Assembly: GCF_900101825.1 (NCBI RefSeq)
Contig: NZ_FNAG01000001.1
Location: 868,001-932,000, forward strand
Direction of reading: 5' to 3'
Origin: Aquimonas voraii
GTDB taxonomy: Bacteria > Pseudomonadota > Gammaproteobacteria > Xanthomonadales > Xanthomonadaceae
Length of the DNA stretch: 64,000 nucleotides
Positions 51,803-61,050 of the stretch are shown piece by piece. The notes under the pieces were generated by a model. That model worked only from the letters and a program-made list of their open reading frames with translations. It did no database searches and was not told the origin of the DNA. Made by a program: the position numbers and the translations under genes. How positions within the stretch are numbered: the first letter of the stretch is position 1; every line of letters starts with the position of its first letter.

Positions 51803-53211
51803 TCGAAGCTCCCAGCAAAGCCTCCGGAGGCCAGGTTGTCGAAGCGGGTGTACTTGCCGTGGAAAGCCAACTTGACCGTGCCGGTGGGGCCGTGGCGATG
51901 CTTGCCGATGATGATCTCGGCGACGCCCTTCTCACCCGACTCGGGGTGGTAGTACTCGTCGCGATAGATGAACACGATCATGTCGGCGTCCTGCTCGATC
52001 GCGCCGGACTCGCGCAGGTCGGCCATGACGGGGCGCTTGTCGGTGCGGCTTTCCAACGAACGGTTCAACTGCGAGAGCGCGATCACGGGCACGTTCAGCT
52101 CCTTGGCAAGAGCTTTCAGGCTGCGCGAGATTTCTGAAATTTCGGTGGCGCGGTTCTCGCGATTGCCCGGCACCTGCATCAGCTGCAGGTAGTCGATGAC
52201 GATCAACCCGAGGCCATGCTCTCGCGCAAGCCTGCGGCAGCGCGCGCGCAACTCGGTCGGCGACAGCGCCGGGGTATCGTCGATGAAGATTTTGGCCTCT
52301 GACAGCATGGTGATCGCATGCGTCACCCGGCTCCAGTCCTCGTCCTCGAGCTGGCCAGTGCGCAGCGCCTGCTGGTTGACGCGACCGAGCGAGGAAATCA
52401 GACGGAAGGCCAGCTGCGAGGCCGACATTTCCATTGAGAACACCGCGGCCGGCTTCTTGGTCTTGAGTGCCGCGTATTCGGCGACATTGAGCGCGAACGA
52501 GGTCTTGCCCATCGCCGGGCGTGCGGCGAGGATGATCAGGTCGGACGGCTGCAGGCCGGCCGTGTGCTCATCGAAATCGATGAAGCCGCTGGGCAGGCCG
52601 GTGATCTTGCCCTGGTTCTGGTAGCGCTCCTGCAGCACGCGAAAAGCGTCCTTCACCGCCGCGCGCATGCTCTGGAAGCCCTGTCGCCCGCGGCTTCCCG
52701 CTTCAGCGATGCGGAACACCTGCTGCTCGGCGACTTCCAGCAGCTCCCGCGCCGGCCTGCCGGCCGGCTGGTAACCGTCGTTGGCGATGTTGGTCCCAAT
52801 GTCGATGAGCTGTCGCAACACCGACTTCTCGCGCACGATCTCCGCGTAGGCCGCGATGTTCGCAGCGCTGGGCGTGGTGCTGGCCAGTTCGACGATGTAG
52901 GCGCCACCGCCGATCAGCTCGCTCTCGCCCTGGCTGTCGAACCACTCGCCCAGGGTGACCGCGTCGCAGGGTTGGCCCTGTTCCGCCAGCTGGCCGATGG
53001 CACGGAAGATGAGCTGATGGTCGCGCCGATAGAAGTCTTCTTCGGTGAGCTTGTCGGCGACCTTGTCCCAGGCCTCGCCCGACAGCATCAAGCCACCGAG
53101 GACCGCCTGTTCGGCCTCGATCGAATGCGGCGGCACGCGCAGGCCATCGGCCCGCTCGTCGTGCGACTGGAAATTGCGATCGGGCTTGCGCCCCGGAAAG
53201 ACTGCGGCCAT
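51799..53211 (-). CDS. dnaB: replicative DNA helicase DnaB
   Basis: A 470-residue hexameric helicase. The N-terminal domain opens RVPPHSIEAEQAVLGGLMLS. The RecA-type core carries Walker A ARPAMGKTSFAL near residue 235 and Walker B VIDYLQLMQ, then the arginine-finger region VIALSQLNRSLESR. No intein or insertion is visible. It unwinds DNA at the replication fork. It lies downstream of rplI, from which a terminator separates it, and is coupled to alr. Confidence 0.96.
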   Translation of the reverse strand: MAAVFPGRKPDRNFQSHDERADGLRVPPHSIEAEQAVLGGLMLSGEAWDKVADKLTEEDFYRRDHQLIFRAIGQLAEQGQPCDAVTLGEWFDSQGESELIGGGAYIVELASTTPSAANIAAYAEIVREKSVLRQLIDIGTNIANDGYQPAGRPARELLEVAEQQVFRIAEAGSRGRQGFQSMRAAVKDAFRVLQERYQNQGKITGLPSGFIDFDEHTAGLQPSDLIILAARPAMGKTSFALNVAEYAALKTKKPAAVFSMEMSASQLAFRLISSLGRVNQQALRTGQLEDEDWSRVTHAITMLSEAKIFIDDTPALSPTELRARCRRLAREHGLGLIVIDYLQLMQVPGNRENRATEISEISRSLKALAKELNVPVIALSQLNRSLESRTDKRPVMADLRESGAIEQDADMIVFIYRDEYYHPESGEKGVAEIIIGKHRHGPTGTVKLAFHGKYTRFDNLASGGFAGSFE

Positions 53212-53376
53212 GGGCTGTGGATTCTCTGCGGCGAGCGGCGCGCGGTGGCGCAGCGCGCGGACCCGGGATCATACGGGGGGCATCGGCTGCGCCGTTGCGC
53301 ATAAGCCTGTGGATAAACTGGGCACATCTCATCACTTGAGATGGCTCCGACATCCGGCTCGGCTTGGCGCAACAAA

Positions 53377-53400
53377 AACGGGCGCCTTTCGGCGCCCGTT
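53377..53400 (-). terminator. terminator of the rpsF-rpsR-rplI operon
   Basis: AACGGGCGCC and GGCGCCCGTT pair over ten bases around TTTC; on the minus strand a TTTTTGTTG run follows. Confidence 0.85.
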
Positions 53401-53428
53401 CGTGTTCGCTCGATGGCGCGTCGCCCTA

Positions 53429-53878
53429 TCAGGCTTCGGGCACCACGATGACCTTGACCGTGGCTTCGACGTCGGCGTGCAGATGCACCACCAGGTCGAA
53501 CTCGCCAACGCGACGGATCGGGCCTTCACCCATCACCACTTCGCTCTTCTCCAGCGGCAGGCCGGCGGCGGTGAAGGCCTCGGCGATGTCGCGCGGGCCA
53601 ACCGAGCCGTACAGCTTGCCTTCGGTGGAGGCGTTGGCGGCGATGGTGACGCTGGCGCCTTCCAGACGCTCGCGGCGGGCTTCGGCGCCGGCCGCCAGTT
53701 CACGGGCGCGGGCTTCATACTCGGCGCGGCGCGCTTCGAACTCGGCGACGTTGGCAGCGGTGGCCGGCACGGCCTTGCCCTGCGGGACGAGGTAGTTGCG
53801 GCCGTAACCCGGCTTGACGTTGACCTGGTCGCCCAGGTTGCCGAGGTTGGTGACTTTTTGCAGCAGAACAAGCTTCAT
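53429..53878 (-). CDS. rplI: 50S ribosomal protein L9
   Basis: A 149-residue L9 with the N-terminal domain signature [20 protein letters not shown] and the long central helix before the C-terminal domain. It binds 23S rRNA near the L1 stalk. It is the last gene of the S6-S18-L9 operon and is followed by a strong terminator. Confidence 0.97.
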   Translation of the reverse strand: MKLVLLQKVTNLGNLGDQVNVKPGYGRNYLVPQGKAVPATAANVAEFEARRAEYEARARELAAGAEARRERLEGASVTIAANASTEGKLYGSVGPRDIAEAFTAAGLPLEKSEVVMGEGPIRRVGEFDLVVHLHADVEATVKVIVVPEA

Positions 53879-53983
53879 GAGGTGCTCCTGATCGTTAGCG
53901 GCGGTACTGAGACCGCCGCAGCCCCGAGGGCTGTCCGATGGATGGGAAGAAGCGCGCGGCCCAGCAGGGCGCGCGCGACCTGC

Positions 53984-54208
53984 TTAATGGTTGTCGCAGT
54001 ACGGCAGCAGCGCCAGGAAGCGGGCGCGCTTGATGGCCGCAGCCAGCTGGCGCTGGTACTTGGCCTTGGTGCCGGTAATGCGCGAGGGCACGATCTTGCC
54101 GGTTTCGGTGATGTACTGGCGCAGGGTGTTGAGATCCATGTAGTCGATCTCGGTGATGCCCTCGGCAGTGAACTTGCAGAACTTGCGGCGACGGAAGAAC
54201 TTGGACAT
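53984..54208 (-). CDS. rpsR: 30S ribosomal protein S18
   Basis: A 74-residue S18, starting [17 protein letters not shown] and ending with the conserved LLPYCDNH. It binds next to S6 on the 30S platform. It lies 18 bases after rpsF on the same strand and is separated from rplI by 105 bases. Confidence 0.97.
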   Translation of the reverse strand: MSKFFRRRKFCKFTAEGITEIDYMDLNTLRQYITETGKIVPSRITGTKAKYQRQLAAAIKRARFLALLPYCDNH

Positions 54209-54226
54209 TTCGATGCGCTCCGGGAC

Positions 54227-54631
54227 TTAGACGGCTTCTTCGCTGGCGCGCTCGGCGCCGACGGACTCACCTTCAGAATCGTCGTCGCGGCGACGACGCT
54301 CCGGCTTCTCGTCCTTGCTCTTCAGGATCAACGAGGCTTCGGTCACCGGGCCTTCGCGACTGATCACCAGGTGGCGCAGCACGGCATCGTTGAAGCGGAA
54401 GCCCGCGACCAGCTCATCGAGCACGGCCTGCGAAACTTCGATGTTCATCAGTACGTAGTGGGCCTTGACCAGATTCTCGATCGGGTAGGCCAGCTGGCGG
54501 CGGCCCCAGTCTTCGAGGCGGTGGATCTTGCCGCCGTCGTTCTCGATCAGCGTCTTGTAACGCTCGACCATCGCCGGGACCTGTTCGCTCTGGTCCGGGT
54601 GGACCATGAACACGATTTCGTAGTGACGCAT
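54227..54631 (-). CDS. rpsF: 30S ribosomal protein S6
   Basis: A 134-residue S6 with the typical [19 protein letters not shown] start, [20 protein letters not shown] and HYVLMNIEV. The C-terminus is an unusually long charged tail ([12 protein letters not shown] and further Glu/Ala), in which some gammaproteobacteria add Glu residues. I chose the ATG at 54631, with AAGGAG eight bases upstream, rather than the longer frame. First gene of the S6-S18-L9 operon. Confidence 0.96.
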   Translation of the reverse strand: MRHYEIVFMVHPDQSEQVPAMVERYKTLIENDGGKIHRLEDWGRRQLAYPIENLVKAHYVLMNIEVSQAVLDELVAGFRFNDAVLRHLVISREGPVTEASLILKSKDEKPERRRRDDDSEGESVGAERASEEAV

Positions 54632-54734
54632 GGATGACTCCTTGTGGATGACGCTCCGGCGTTGGCCGGCGCGAAAGCCTTCCGCCGGCGGCGGTAAGGC
54701 AAGGTTGCCCGCGCAGGACGCAGGCAAGCCGCGC

Positions 54735-54763
54735 AAGATAGCGCAAGCCCGCAGGGCTGGCAA
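54735..54763 (-). promoter_or_regulatory. promoter of the rpsF operon
   Basis: On the minus strand TTGCCA (54763-54758) is followed after 17 bases by TATCTT (54740-54735). The predicted transcript begins near 54728, leaving a leader of about 97 bases before rpsF. Confidence 0.65.
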
Positions 54764-54814
54764 GGCTACGCCCTCCAGGGCCAGGGAAGGCCGTCGGGAA
54801 TCGCTCCGCCGGGC

Positions 54815-55144
54815 TCAGCCGGCGGTGGTGAAGCTCTCGCCACAGCCGCAGGCGGCGGCGGCCTGCGGATTGCGGAAAGCGAACTGCTGGTTGAGCCCTT
54901 GGCGCACGAAGTCGATCTCGGTGCCGTCCACCAGCGGCAGGCTTTGCTCATCGACCAGCACCTTGACGCCGTCCTGCTCGACCACGGTGTCGCCGGCCTT
55001 GAGCTCGCGCGCCACGTCCACGGTGTAACCCCAGCCGGAACAGCCGGTGCGCTTGACGCCGAAGCGCAGGCCCAGGCTGCCGGGCTCACGCTCGATGAAC
55101 TGGCGGACGCGCTCGACGGCGGCGGGTGTCAGGTGGATACCCAT
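54815..55144 (-). CDS. A-type iron-sulfur cluster carrier (HesB/IscA family)
   Basis: A 109-residue A-type carrier with the three ligand cysteines: one in VKRTGCSGWGYTV and two in AAACGCGESFTTAG at the C-terminus. It delivers Fe-S clusters to client enzymes. The CGCGES ending resembles IscA/SufA more than ErpA, but I do not fix the symbol. It is divergent from asnS and lies upstream of rpsF on the same strand. No isc or suf genes are beside it. Confidence 0.92.
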   Translation of the reverse strand: MGIHLTPAAVERVRQFIEREPGSLGLRFGVKRTGCSGWGYTVDVARELKAGDTVVEQDGVKVLVDEQSLPLVDGTEIDFVRQGLNQQFAFRNPQAAAACGCGESFTTAG

Positions 55145-55266
55145 GGTCTGATTCCTTTCTGAGGCTGCGGTCTGGTGTGGCGCTTCGGGCGCAGGGGCTT
55201 CCGCTATGATTGCGGGCTGTCTGCAAACCTGCAAATCCTTTCACTAGCGGTGTTCAAGAGGAAGTC

Positions 55267-56667
55267 ATGACGGTGCTCAGCGTGGTGGACGCCCTGCAGG
55301 GCGATGAATATGTCGGCCAGACCGTCAGCGTGCGCGGCTGGGTGCGCACTCGGCGCGATTCCAAGGCTGGTCTGAGCTTCGTCAACGTCTCGGACGGCAG
55401 CTGCTTCGACCCCATCCAAGTGGTGGCGCCGGCGGAGCTTTCCAACTACGAGTCGGAAGTGAAGCACCTCACTGCCGGCTGCGCGCTGATCGCCACCGGC
55501 GAGCTGGTGCCGTCCGCGGGCCAGGGTCAGCGCTTTGAGCTCAAGGCCGAGCGCATAGAAGTCGTCGGCTGGGTCGAGGACCCGGAGACCTACCCGATCC
55601 AGCCCAAGCCGCATTCGCTGGAGTTCCTCCGCGAGGTGGCGCATCTGCGTCCGCGCACCAACCTGTTCGGCGCGGTGACCCGCATCCGCCACTGCCTCGC
55701 GCAGGCCGTGCACCGTTTCTTCCACGAGAACGGCTTCTACTGGATCAACACCCCGATCATCACCACGTCGGATGCCGAGGGCGCGGGACAGATGTTCCGC
55801 GTATCCACGCTGGATCTCGCCAACCTGCCGCGCACCGACAAGGGTGCCATCGATTTCAGTCGCGATTTCTTCGGCAAGGAAGCCTTCCTGACGGTGTCGG
55901 GCCAGCTCAACGTCGAGGCCTACTGCCTCGCGCTCAGCAAGGTCTACACCTTTGGGCCGACCTTCCGCGCCGAGAACTCGAACACCACCCGCCATCTGGC
56001 GGAGTTCTGGATGATCGAGCCGGAAATCGCCTTCGCCGACTTGAACGACGATGCCAACCTGGCTGAGGCCTTCCTCAAGTATCTGTTCCGCGCGGTGCTG
56101 GAAGAGCGCGGCGACGACATGGCCTTCATCGCCGAGCGCATCGAAAAGACCGCCATCAGCCGCCTGCAGAACTTCATCGACTCGCCCTTCGAGCGCCTCG
56201 ACTACAGCGAGGCCATCACGCTGCTGCAGAAGTCCGGCCGCAAGTTCGACTTCCCGGTCGAGTGGGGATTGGACCTGCAGACCGAGCACGAACGCTGGCT
56301 GACCGAGGAGCACGTCGGCCGTCCGGTGGTGGTGATGAACTATCCCGAGCACATCAAGGCGTTCTATATGCGCCTGAACGACGACGGCCGGACGGTAGCC
56401 GCCATGGATGTGCTGGCACCGGGCATCGGCGAGATCATCGGTGGCAGCCAGCGCGAGGAGCGTCTCGACCTGCTCGACAAACGCATGGCGCAGTTCGGCC
56501 TCGACCCCGCCCACTACCAGTGGTACCGCGACTTCCGTCGCTACGGCACGGTGCCCCATGCAGGCTTCGGGTTGGGCTTCGAGCGACTCGTCGTCTACAC
56601 CTGCGGCTTGTCCAACATCCGCGATGCCATCCCCTACCCGCGCGCGCCGGGTCAGGCCGAGTACTGA
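55267..56667 (+). CDS. asnS: asparaginyl-tRNA synthetase
   Basis: A 466-residue class IIb synthetase. The anticodon-binding OB domain is N-terminal ([20 protein letters not shown]). Class II motif 2 appears as [20 protein letters not shown] and motif 3 as [16 protein letters not shown]. Charges tRNA-Asn. The ATG at 55267 with AGAGGAAG upstream gives the standard start; an open frame 19 codons longer has no signal. Gene is intact. Confidence 0.96.
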   Translation: MTVLSVVDALQGDEYVGQTVSVRGWVRTRRDSKAGLSFVNVSDGSCFDPIQVVAPAELSNYESEVKHLTAGCALIATGELVPSAGQGQRFELKAERIEVVGWVEDPETYPIQPKPHSLEFLREVAHLRPRTNLFGAVTRIRHCLAQAVHRFFHENGFYWINTPIITTSDAEGAGQMFRVSTLDLANLPRTDKGAIDFSRDFFGKEAFLTVSGQLNVEAYCLALSKVYTFGPTFRAENSNTTRHLAEFWMIEPEIAFADLNDDANLAEAFLKYLFRAVLEERGDDMAFIAERIEKTAISRLQNFIDSPFERLDYSEAITLLQKSGRKFDFPVEWGLDLQTEHERWLTEEHVGRPVVVMNYPEHIKAFYMRLNDDGRTVAAMDVLAPGIGEIIGGSQREERLDLLDKRMAQFGLDPAHYQWYRDFRRYGTVPHAGFGLGFERLVVYTCGLSNIRDAIPYPRAPGQAEY

Positions 56668-56676
56668 GGATCAGCG

Positions 56677-56964
56677 ATGGACATCCTCAGCATGTTCCTG
56701 CTTCTGCTGGTGACCGGCATTGGCCTCTCGGGCGCGACCGGCTATCTGATCTTCGGGCCGCTGGCCTATCGGCATCTGCAGGACCGCAAGGCCACCGTGG
56801 GCGGACACGCGTTCTCTCCGGCCTATCTTGGCTTCCTGCTGCAGGGGCGCTTCCGTGCGCTGCAGGATCGGAATTTGAACGGCCTGGCGACCCCAGCCCA
56901 GGTGCTGCTGTGGTGCGCGATCTTCGGTGCGGTCGGCGCAGTCCTGCTGCTGCTCGCCCTCTGA
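56677..56964 (+). CDS. small membrane protein of unknown function
   Basis: A 95-residue protein with two predicted membrane helices (about residues 5-25 and 75-95), joined by a positively charged cytoplasmic loop. I recognise no family. It starts nine bases after asnS and is likely cotranscribed with it and with the following gene. Confidence 0.7.
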   Translation: MDILSMFLLLLVTGIGLSGATGYLIFGPLAYRHLQDRKATVGGHAFSPAYLGFLLQGRFRALQDRNLNGLATPAQVLLWCAIFGAVGAVLLLLAL

Positions 56965-56989
56965 ACCACAGTACAACTGGAGCAGCGCA

Positions 56990-57304
56990 ATGAGCGACGT
57001 GGAAAGCGTGATCTCCACTCAGTGGTGGGTGGCCAGCCTCGGCAAGACCCTGATCTGGGCCCGTCTGGACCTGCTGTCCGAAGGCACCGCCCGGGTGTTT
57101 GACTGCGACGGCCGACAGGTGGCGTACGACAGCGAGGACTCCGCCCGCGCGGCCCTGCTGGATGCGGAGTTCCGGGCCTATGACGGGCTCGATGCCGAGG
57201 ATGCCGAAGGGCTCGGGTTCTCTTTGGAGGCGGTGCAGCCGCCGCAGGCGGATTCGGATGAGGCGCTGCGGGAATTGATGGTGCAGCAGCTCGGCAAGCA
57301 CTGA
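56990..57304 (+). CDS. hypothetical acidic protein
   Basis: A 104-residue acidic protein with no signal peptide or membrane helix. It has a C-terminal Asp/Glu-rich stretch (YDGLDAEDAEGLGFSLEAV). GGAG lies eight bases before the ATG. It is 25 bases after the membrane-protein gene and followed by a terminator. Function unknown. Confidence 0.75.
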   Translation: MSDVESVISTQWWVASLGKTLIWARLDLLSEGTARVFDCDGRQVAYDSEDSARAALLDAEFRAYDGLDAEDAEGLGFSLEAVQPPQADSDEALRELMVQQLGKH

Positions 57305-57355
57305 GGCCCGCTGCCTGCGCCTTGCTCGACCCACGAAGCCTTACCCGCCAAAAGC

Positions 57356-57381
57356 AAAGGGCCGCCGGAGGGCGGCCCTTT
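57356..57381. terminator. bidirectional terminator after the asnS operon
   Basis: AAAGGGCCGCC (57356-57366) and GGCGGCCCTTT (57371-57381) pair over 11 bases around GGAG. It lies between convergent genes, the asnS group and the SUMF1 lipoprotein gene. Confidence 0.85.
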
Positions 57382-57403
57382 GCTTTGCGGTGATGCCCTG
57401 CGA

Positions 57404-59284
57404 TCAGAGTTCGCGCGCGACGCGGAAGCCAAGACGCGCATTGGTCGTCGTGGGCGAAGCCGTCAGGCGGAAGGCAGAGCGCGCCTGGTCCGGCGAACTG
57501 GCCCAGGAGCCGCCGCGGATCACGCGCCGGTTGCATCCCGGGTTGACCCAGGCCGATCCGTCGCTGGGTGCGCGCTGATAGTTGTCGTGCCAGCAGTCCT
57601 CCACCCATTCCGAGACGTTGCCGTTGACGTCATGGATGCCGAAGCGGTTGGCCTCGTAGCTGCGAACCGGGGCTGGGCCCCAGTAGCCGTCCTCGTAGTC
57701 AGGGAAAGCATTGACCCAGTTGCGGCGGGTATCGCTGCGATCGCGGTCGCCGGTGAGGTTGCCGACCAGGCGTGTCGGGTTGCCCTCGCCCCACGGATAG
57801 CGCGTCTGCGTGCCGGCGCGAAGCACGTACTCGAACTCGGCCTCGGACGGCAGCCGATAGCGCTTGCCGGTTTGCTGCGACAGCCAGTCGGCGTAGGCCT
57901 TCGCATCCACCCAGGACACATGGATCACCGGCAGGTTGGCGGCGGCAGGGCGGCCGTTGTGGTCGCTCTCCCAGGTCACACCGCTGCGCGCGGTCATGCT
58001 GCCGCTGCGCTCGTCATAGATGGTCGAGCTGCCGTTCTGGCTGGCGCTGGGCGTATAGCCAGTGGCCTGGACGAACTCGCGGAACTGCCCCACCGTCGTC
58101 TCCGAGCGGGCCAGAGCGAAGCCGCGCTGGATGCGCACGCTGAAGCGCGGGCCCTCATTGCCCTTGCGGTCCGGCTCGTTGTCGGGCGAGCCCATCTGGA
58201 AGCTGCCCAGCGGGATCACCACCAGTTCGGGTGCGCTTCCGCCGGCGCTGAGCGGATCACTCAAGCTCTGCCCCGGACGCAGCGAGGCATAGCTGCGGGC
58301 GCTTTCGATCGCGGTTTTCAGCTGCTCGATGCCATCGGCGCTTGCGGACTCGCTTTCAAGCTGCGCCAGTACTGCCTGGGCCTGATCGACATTGCCAGCT
58401 TCCAAGGCGGCGTTGGCCTCGCCCAGCAGCTCGCGTACGCGCTGCTCGCGCAGCTCGTTGACGCGGGCACTGGCGTCCTGGACCGCTTCCGATCCTGGCG
58501 CGACCCGACCGGCATCAGCGAGCATGCGCTCGGAGTCACCGAAGTTCCCCGACTCTGCGGCCCTGGCGGCGCGTTCCACCAGCAATCGCTCCACGCGTGC
58601 CAGACCGTCCTGTGCGCCCGGATTGTTGGGGTCTCCGCGGAGGATCTGGCGATAGATCTCGGAGGCGTTCTCACCGGCCGGTTCGACGAGTTGGCCGGCG
58701 CGCTCCAGGCGCAGGGCTTCGGCCAGCAGGCTGGCGACCTCGCGACCTGAGTCGAGCTTGGCGCGCAGCGAGGCCAGCGCCGGACTGTCGGGGCGCAGTG
58801 GAGTGACCACACCGATGATGCGGACGGCCTCGTTGAAGCGCGCTTCCGCAAACGCCTGCTCGCCACGCTCCAGCAGCGCGTTCACGGTGCGGTCGATTCC
58901 CGCGCGCGCGGCGGCGTTGTCCGGTTCGTTCTGCAGTACCGCGGTGTACAGGCCGAGGGCGGTGTCGTCGGCGCCGTCCAGGCGCCCCGCTGCGAGCGCT
59001 CGCTCGGCTGCCGCCAGGGTCTCGGTAACGTTGAAATTGGGCAACGGGGCGTATTCCGGCGTCCACTCCTGGGCGACCGTGGCATCCATCAAGCGGCGGC
59101 GCATGCCTGCACCGCTCTCAGTCGTCTCGGTGCTTTCGTTGGCTGCAGTCTGCCGCGGATCCTCTTGTTGCGCGGCGCCGGCCCCGGCGGAATCGGGCGC
59201 GGAGGGCTCGGAGCCACCGCATCCGGACAACAAGATCAGGAGTGCAGCCAGACTGCTGCCTGCACCGATGAAACGCTTTGCCAC
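57404..59284 (-). CDS. TPR-repeat lipoprotein with C-terminal formylglycine-generating-enzyme-like (SUMF1) domain
   Basis: A 626-residue predicted lipoprotein: an N-terminal hydrophobic segment ends in the lipobox LLSGC. Residues about 80-345 are helical repeats of TPR type (AERALAAGRLDGADDTALGL and successors). The last 270 residues are an FGE-sulfatase (SUMF1) fold: IPLGSFQMGSPDNEPDRKG, SWVDAKAYADWLSQQTGKR, WVEDCWHDN and RVIRGGSWASSPDQAR. Bacterial members often are not true formylglycine enzymes but carbohydrate- or partner-binding modules. The start GTG at 59284 follows GGAGGAGG. It is divergent from rnd. Confidence 0.85.
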   Translation of the reverse strand: MAKRFIGAGSSLAALLILLSGCGGSEPSAPDSAGAGAAQQEDPRQTAANESTETTESGAGMRRRLMDATVAQEWTPEYAPLPNFNVTETLAAAERALAAGRLDGADDTALGLYTAVLQNEPDNAAARAGIDRTVNALLERGEQAFAEARFNEAVRIIGVVTPLRPDSPALASLRAKLDSGREVASLLAEALRLERAGQLVEPAGENASEIYRQILRGDPNNPGAQDGLARVERLLVERAARAAESGNFGDSERMLADAGRVAPGSEAVQDASARVNELREQRVRELLGEANAALEAGNVDQAQAVLAQLESESASADGIEQLKTAIESARSYASLRPGQSLSDPLSAGGSAPELVVIPLGSFQMGSPDNEPDRKGNEGPRFSVRIQRGFALARSETTVGQFREFVQATGYTPSASQNGSSTIYDERSGSMTARSGVTWESDHNGRPAAANLPVIHVSWVDAKAYADWLSQQTGKRYRLPSEAEFEYVLRAGTQTRYPWGEGNPTRLVGNLTGDRDRSDTRRNWVNAFPDYEDGYWGPAPVRSYEANRFGIHDVNGNVSEWVEDCWHDNYQRAPSDGSAWVNPGCNRRVIRGGSWASSPDQARSAFRLTASPTTTNARLGFRVAREL

Positions 59285-59482
59285 CCTGCCTCCTCCCCGC
59301 CCCTGTGCGGGATTGTTGAATCCTCGGATCGCGGCCACAGGCACGCGGATACCGGTCTCACGCCGCTGTCAGGCGGCCGACCCGCGATCTTGAGGGGGTA
59401 CGAAGCCGGTGAGCGTGATCCAGTTCAAAGGATGCAGGCAAAACGGCTATCTTGGGCGCCTCTCCGAGCCAGGAACCGCCGC

Positions 59483-60586
59483 ATGCAGTGGATCGACACG
59501 CCCGCCGACGCCTCGCGCCTCTCCGCGTGGACCAGGGATTCAGGACCGATCGCCATGGACACCGAGTTCATGCGCGAGAAGACCTTCTATCCCGAGCTCG
59601 CCCTGGTGCAGCTCGGGCGTCCCGGCGAGGTGCTGCTGCTGGACGCGCCGCGGCTCGGGCGTTTGCCCGAGATGCGCGCGCTGCTTGATGCGCCCACGCT
59701 GAAGGTCATGCACAGCGCCAGCGAGGATCTGCAGGCGCTTCATCACGCCTACGGCTGCCTGCCGGCGCCGCTGTTCGATACCCAGATCGCCGCGGGCCTC
59801 GCGGGGTTGGATCCGTCGCTGAGCTACCAGAAGTTGGTGGCCGAGCTGTGCGGCGTCACCTTGGAGAAAGGCGAGACGCGTAGTGACTGGCTGCGCAGGC
59901 CCTTGAGCGAATCGCAGCTGCATTACGCGGCCGATGACGTGCGCTACCTGCTGCAGCCCTTTGAGGAGCTCTCCCGCCGGCTTGAGGCGCTGGGGCGTAG
60001 CGAATGGCTGCGCGAGGACTGCGAGCGTTCCCTCCAGCAGGCTGTCGAAGTCGACGACCCTCTGCCCCACTTGGCCGTGCGCCCCGCGCAAGGCCTGCCG
60101 CGCGCAGCCCAGGCCAGGTTGCGACGCCTTCTGCTGTGGCGCGACCGGCAGGCGAGAGTCGGCAACCGGCCGCGTAGCTGGATGCTGGATACCGGGCTCG
60201 CCGTGGACATCGCCCAGCGCGCGCCCCTGGACCGAAGCGCCTTCGAGCAGCTGCTCGACCGCAATCCCAAGTCGCCGCGACGCCGTCGTGACGAGCTCTT
60301 CGACCTGGCGAATGCCGAGCCGACCGCCGAGGAGCTTGATATACCGCTGGCCGAGCTGCCGGAGCCGAGTGAGCGTGATTTCCTGCGCAAGCTGCAGCAG
60401 GCAGTCGCCACGGTCGCAGCCGAACTCAAGATTGCGGATTCCATGCTGGCCTCGCGTCGGCACCTCGAGACGCTGCTGCGCGAGGGGCGCTGGTCGAAGC
60501 ACCTGTCAGGCTGGCGCCGCGGGGTTCTCGAGGCCCGCCTGGCCCCGTTGCTGCCCCCAGAACAGGCGCGACGGGCGCAGGCCTGA
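59483..60586 (+). CDS. rnd: ribonuclease D
   Basis: A 367-residue DEDD-family 3'-5' exoribonuclease. Catalytic acidic residues are Asp26 and Glu28 (MDTEF), the Asp in HSASEDLQALHHAYG, and the Asp and Tyr of the third motif near YAADDVRYLL. An HRDC domain follows (about residues 210-290). RNase D trims tRNA and small RNA precursors. It is directly upstream of a tRNA gene but probably not cotranscribed, because that tRNA has its own promoter. I chose the ATG at 59483, with AGGA eight bases upstream. Confidence 0.94.
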   Translation: MQWIDTPADASRLSAWTRDSGPIAMDTEFMREKTFYPELALVQLGRPGEVLLLDAPRLGRLPEMRALLDAPTLKVMHSASEDLQALHHAYGCLPAPLFDTQIAAGLAGLDPSLSYQKLVAELCGVTLEKGETRSDWLRRPLSESQLHYAADDVRYLLQPFEELSRRLEALGRSEWLREDCERSLQQAVEVDDPLPHLAVRPAQGLPRAAQARLRRLLLWRDRQARVGNRPRSWMLDTGLAVDIAQRAPLDRSAFEQLLDRNPKSPRRRRDELFDLANAEPTAEELDIPLAELPEPSERDFLRKLQQAVATVAAELKIADSMLASRRHLETLLREGRWSKHLSGWRRGVLEARLAPLLPPEQARRAQA

Positions 60587-60619
60587 GAACGGTCGACGGT
60601 TCGCTGCGCCCTGCCCCTC

Positions 60620-60648
60620 TTGGCAGCAGGTGCAGCGCTGGCTATCAT
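60620..60648 (+). promoter_or_regulatory. promoter of tRNA-Ala(CGC)
   Basis: TTGGCA (60620-60625) is followed after 17 bases by TATCAT (60643-60648), twelve bases before the tRNA. Confidence 0.72.
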
Positions 60649-60659
60649 TCGCCGCTCTT

Positions 60660-60735
<76 letters not shown>

Positions 60736-60749
60736 ATCCGTAGACAAGA

Positions 60750-60773
60750 ACCGGCCCTCAAGGCCGGTTTTTT
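60750..60773 (+). terminator. tRNA-Ala terminator
   Basis: ACCGGCC and GGCCGGT pair around CTCAA, followed by six T. Confidence 0.85.
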
Positions 60774-61050
60774 GTTGCTCGAAATCGCGTGTCGTTGCGG
60801 GATTTCGCGCGGTTTTGCCGGTGCCACGCGTACCAGGAACACCGCCAGAGTGTGGCCCGGTTCGCCTCCCTTTTCCTCTCTCTTCTCCACTTGCCCTCAC
60901 CAACCGGCCGCGGTCGGCACCGGCAGAACCCTTGTCGTGGCGCGCAGTTACGCGGGTGTCGCGGAGATCGGTCGGAATTGAAGATTGGAGCAGCAATCGG
61001 GTTGTGAGAACCGAGGGCCGGCGCTTGCCGAACGGCGTGGGATCCGATGC

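Noticed and set aside
55145-55266. TATGAT at 55205-55210 as the asnS promoter
   Set aside because: The -10 match is good but no acceptable -35 hexamer lies 16-18 bases upstream.
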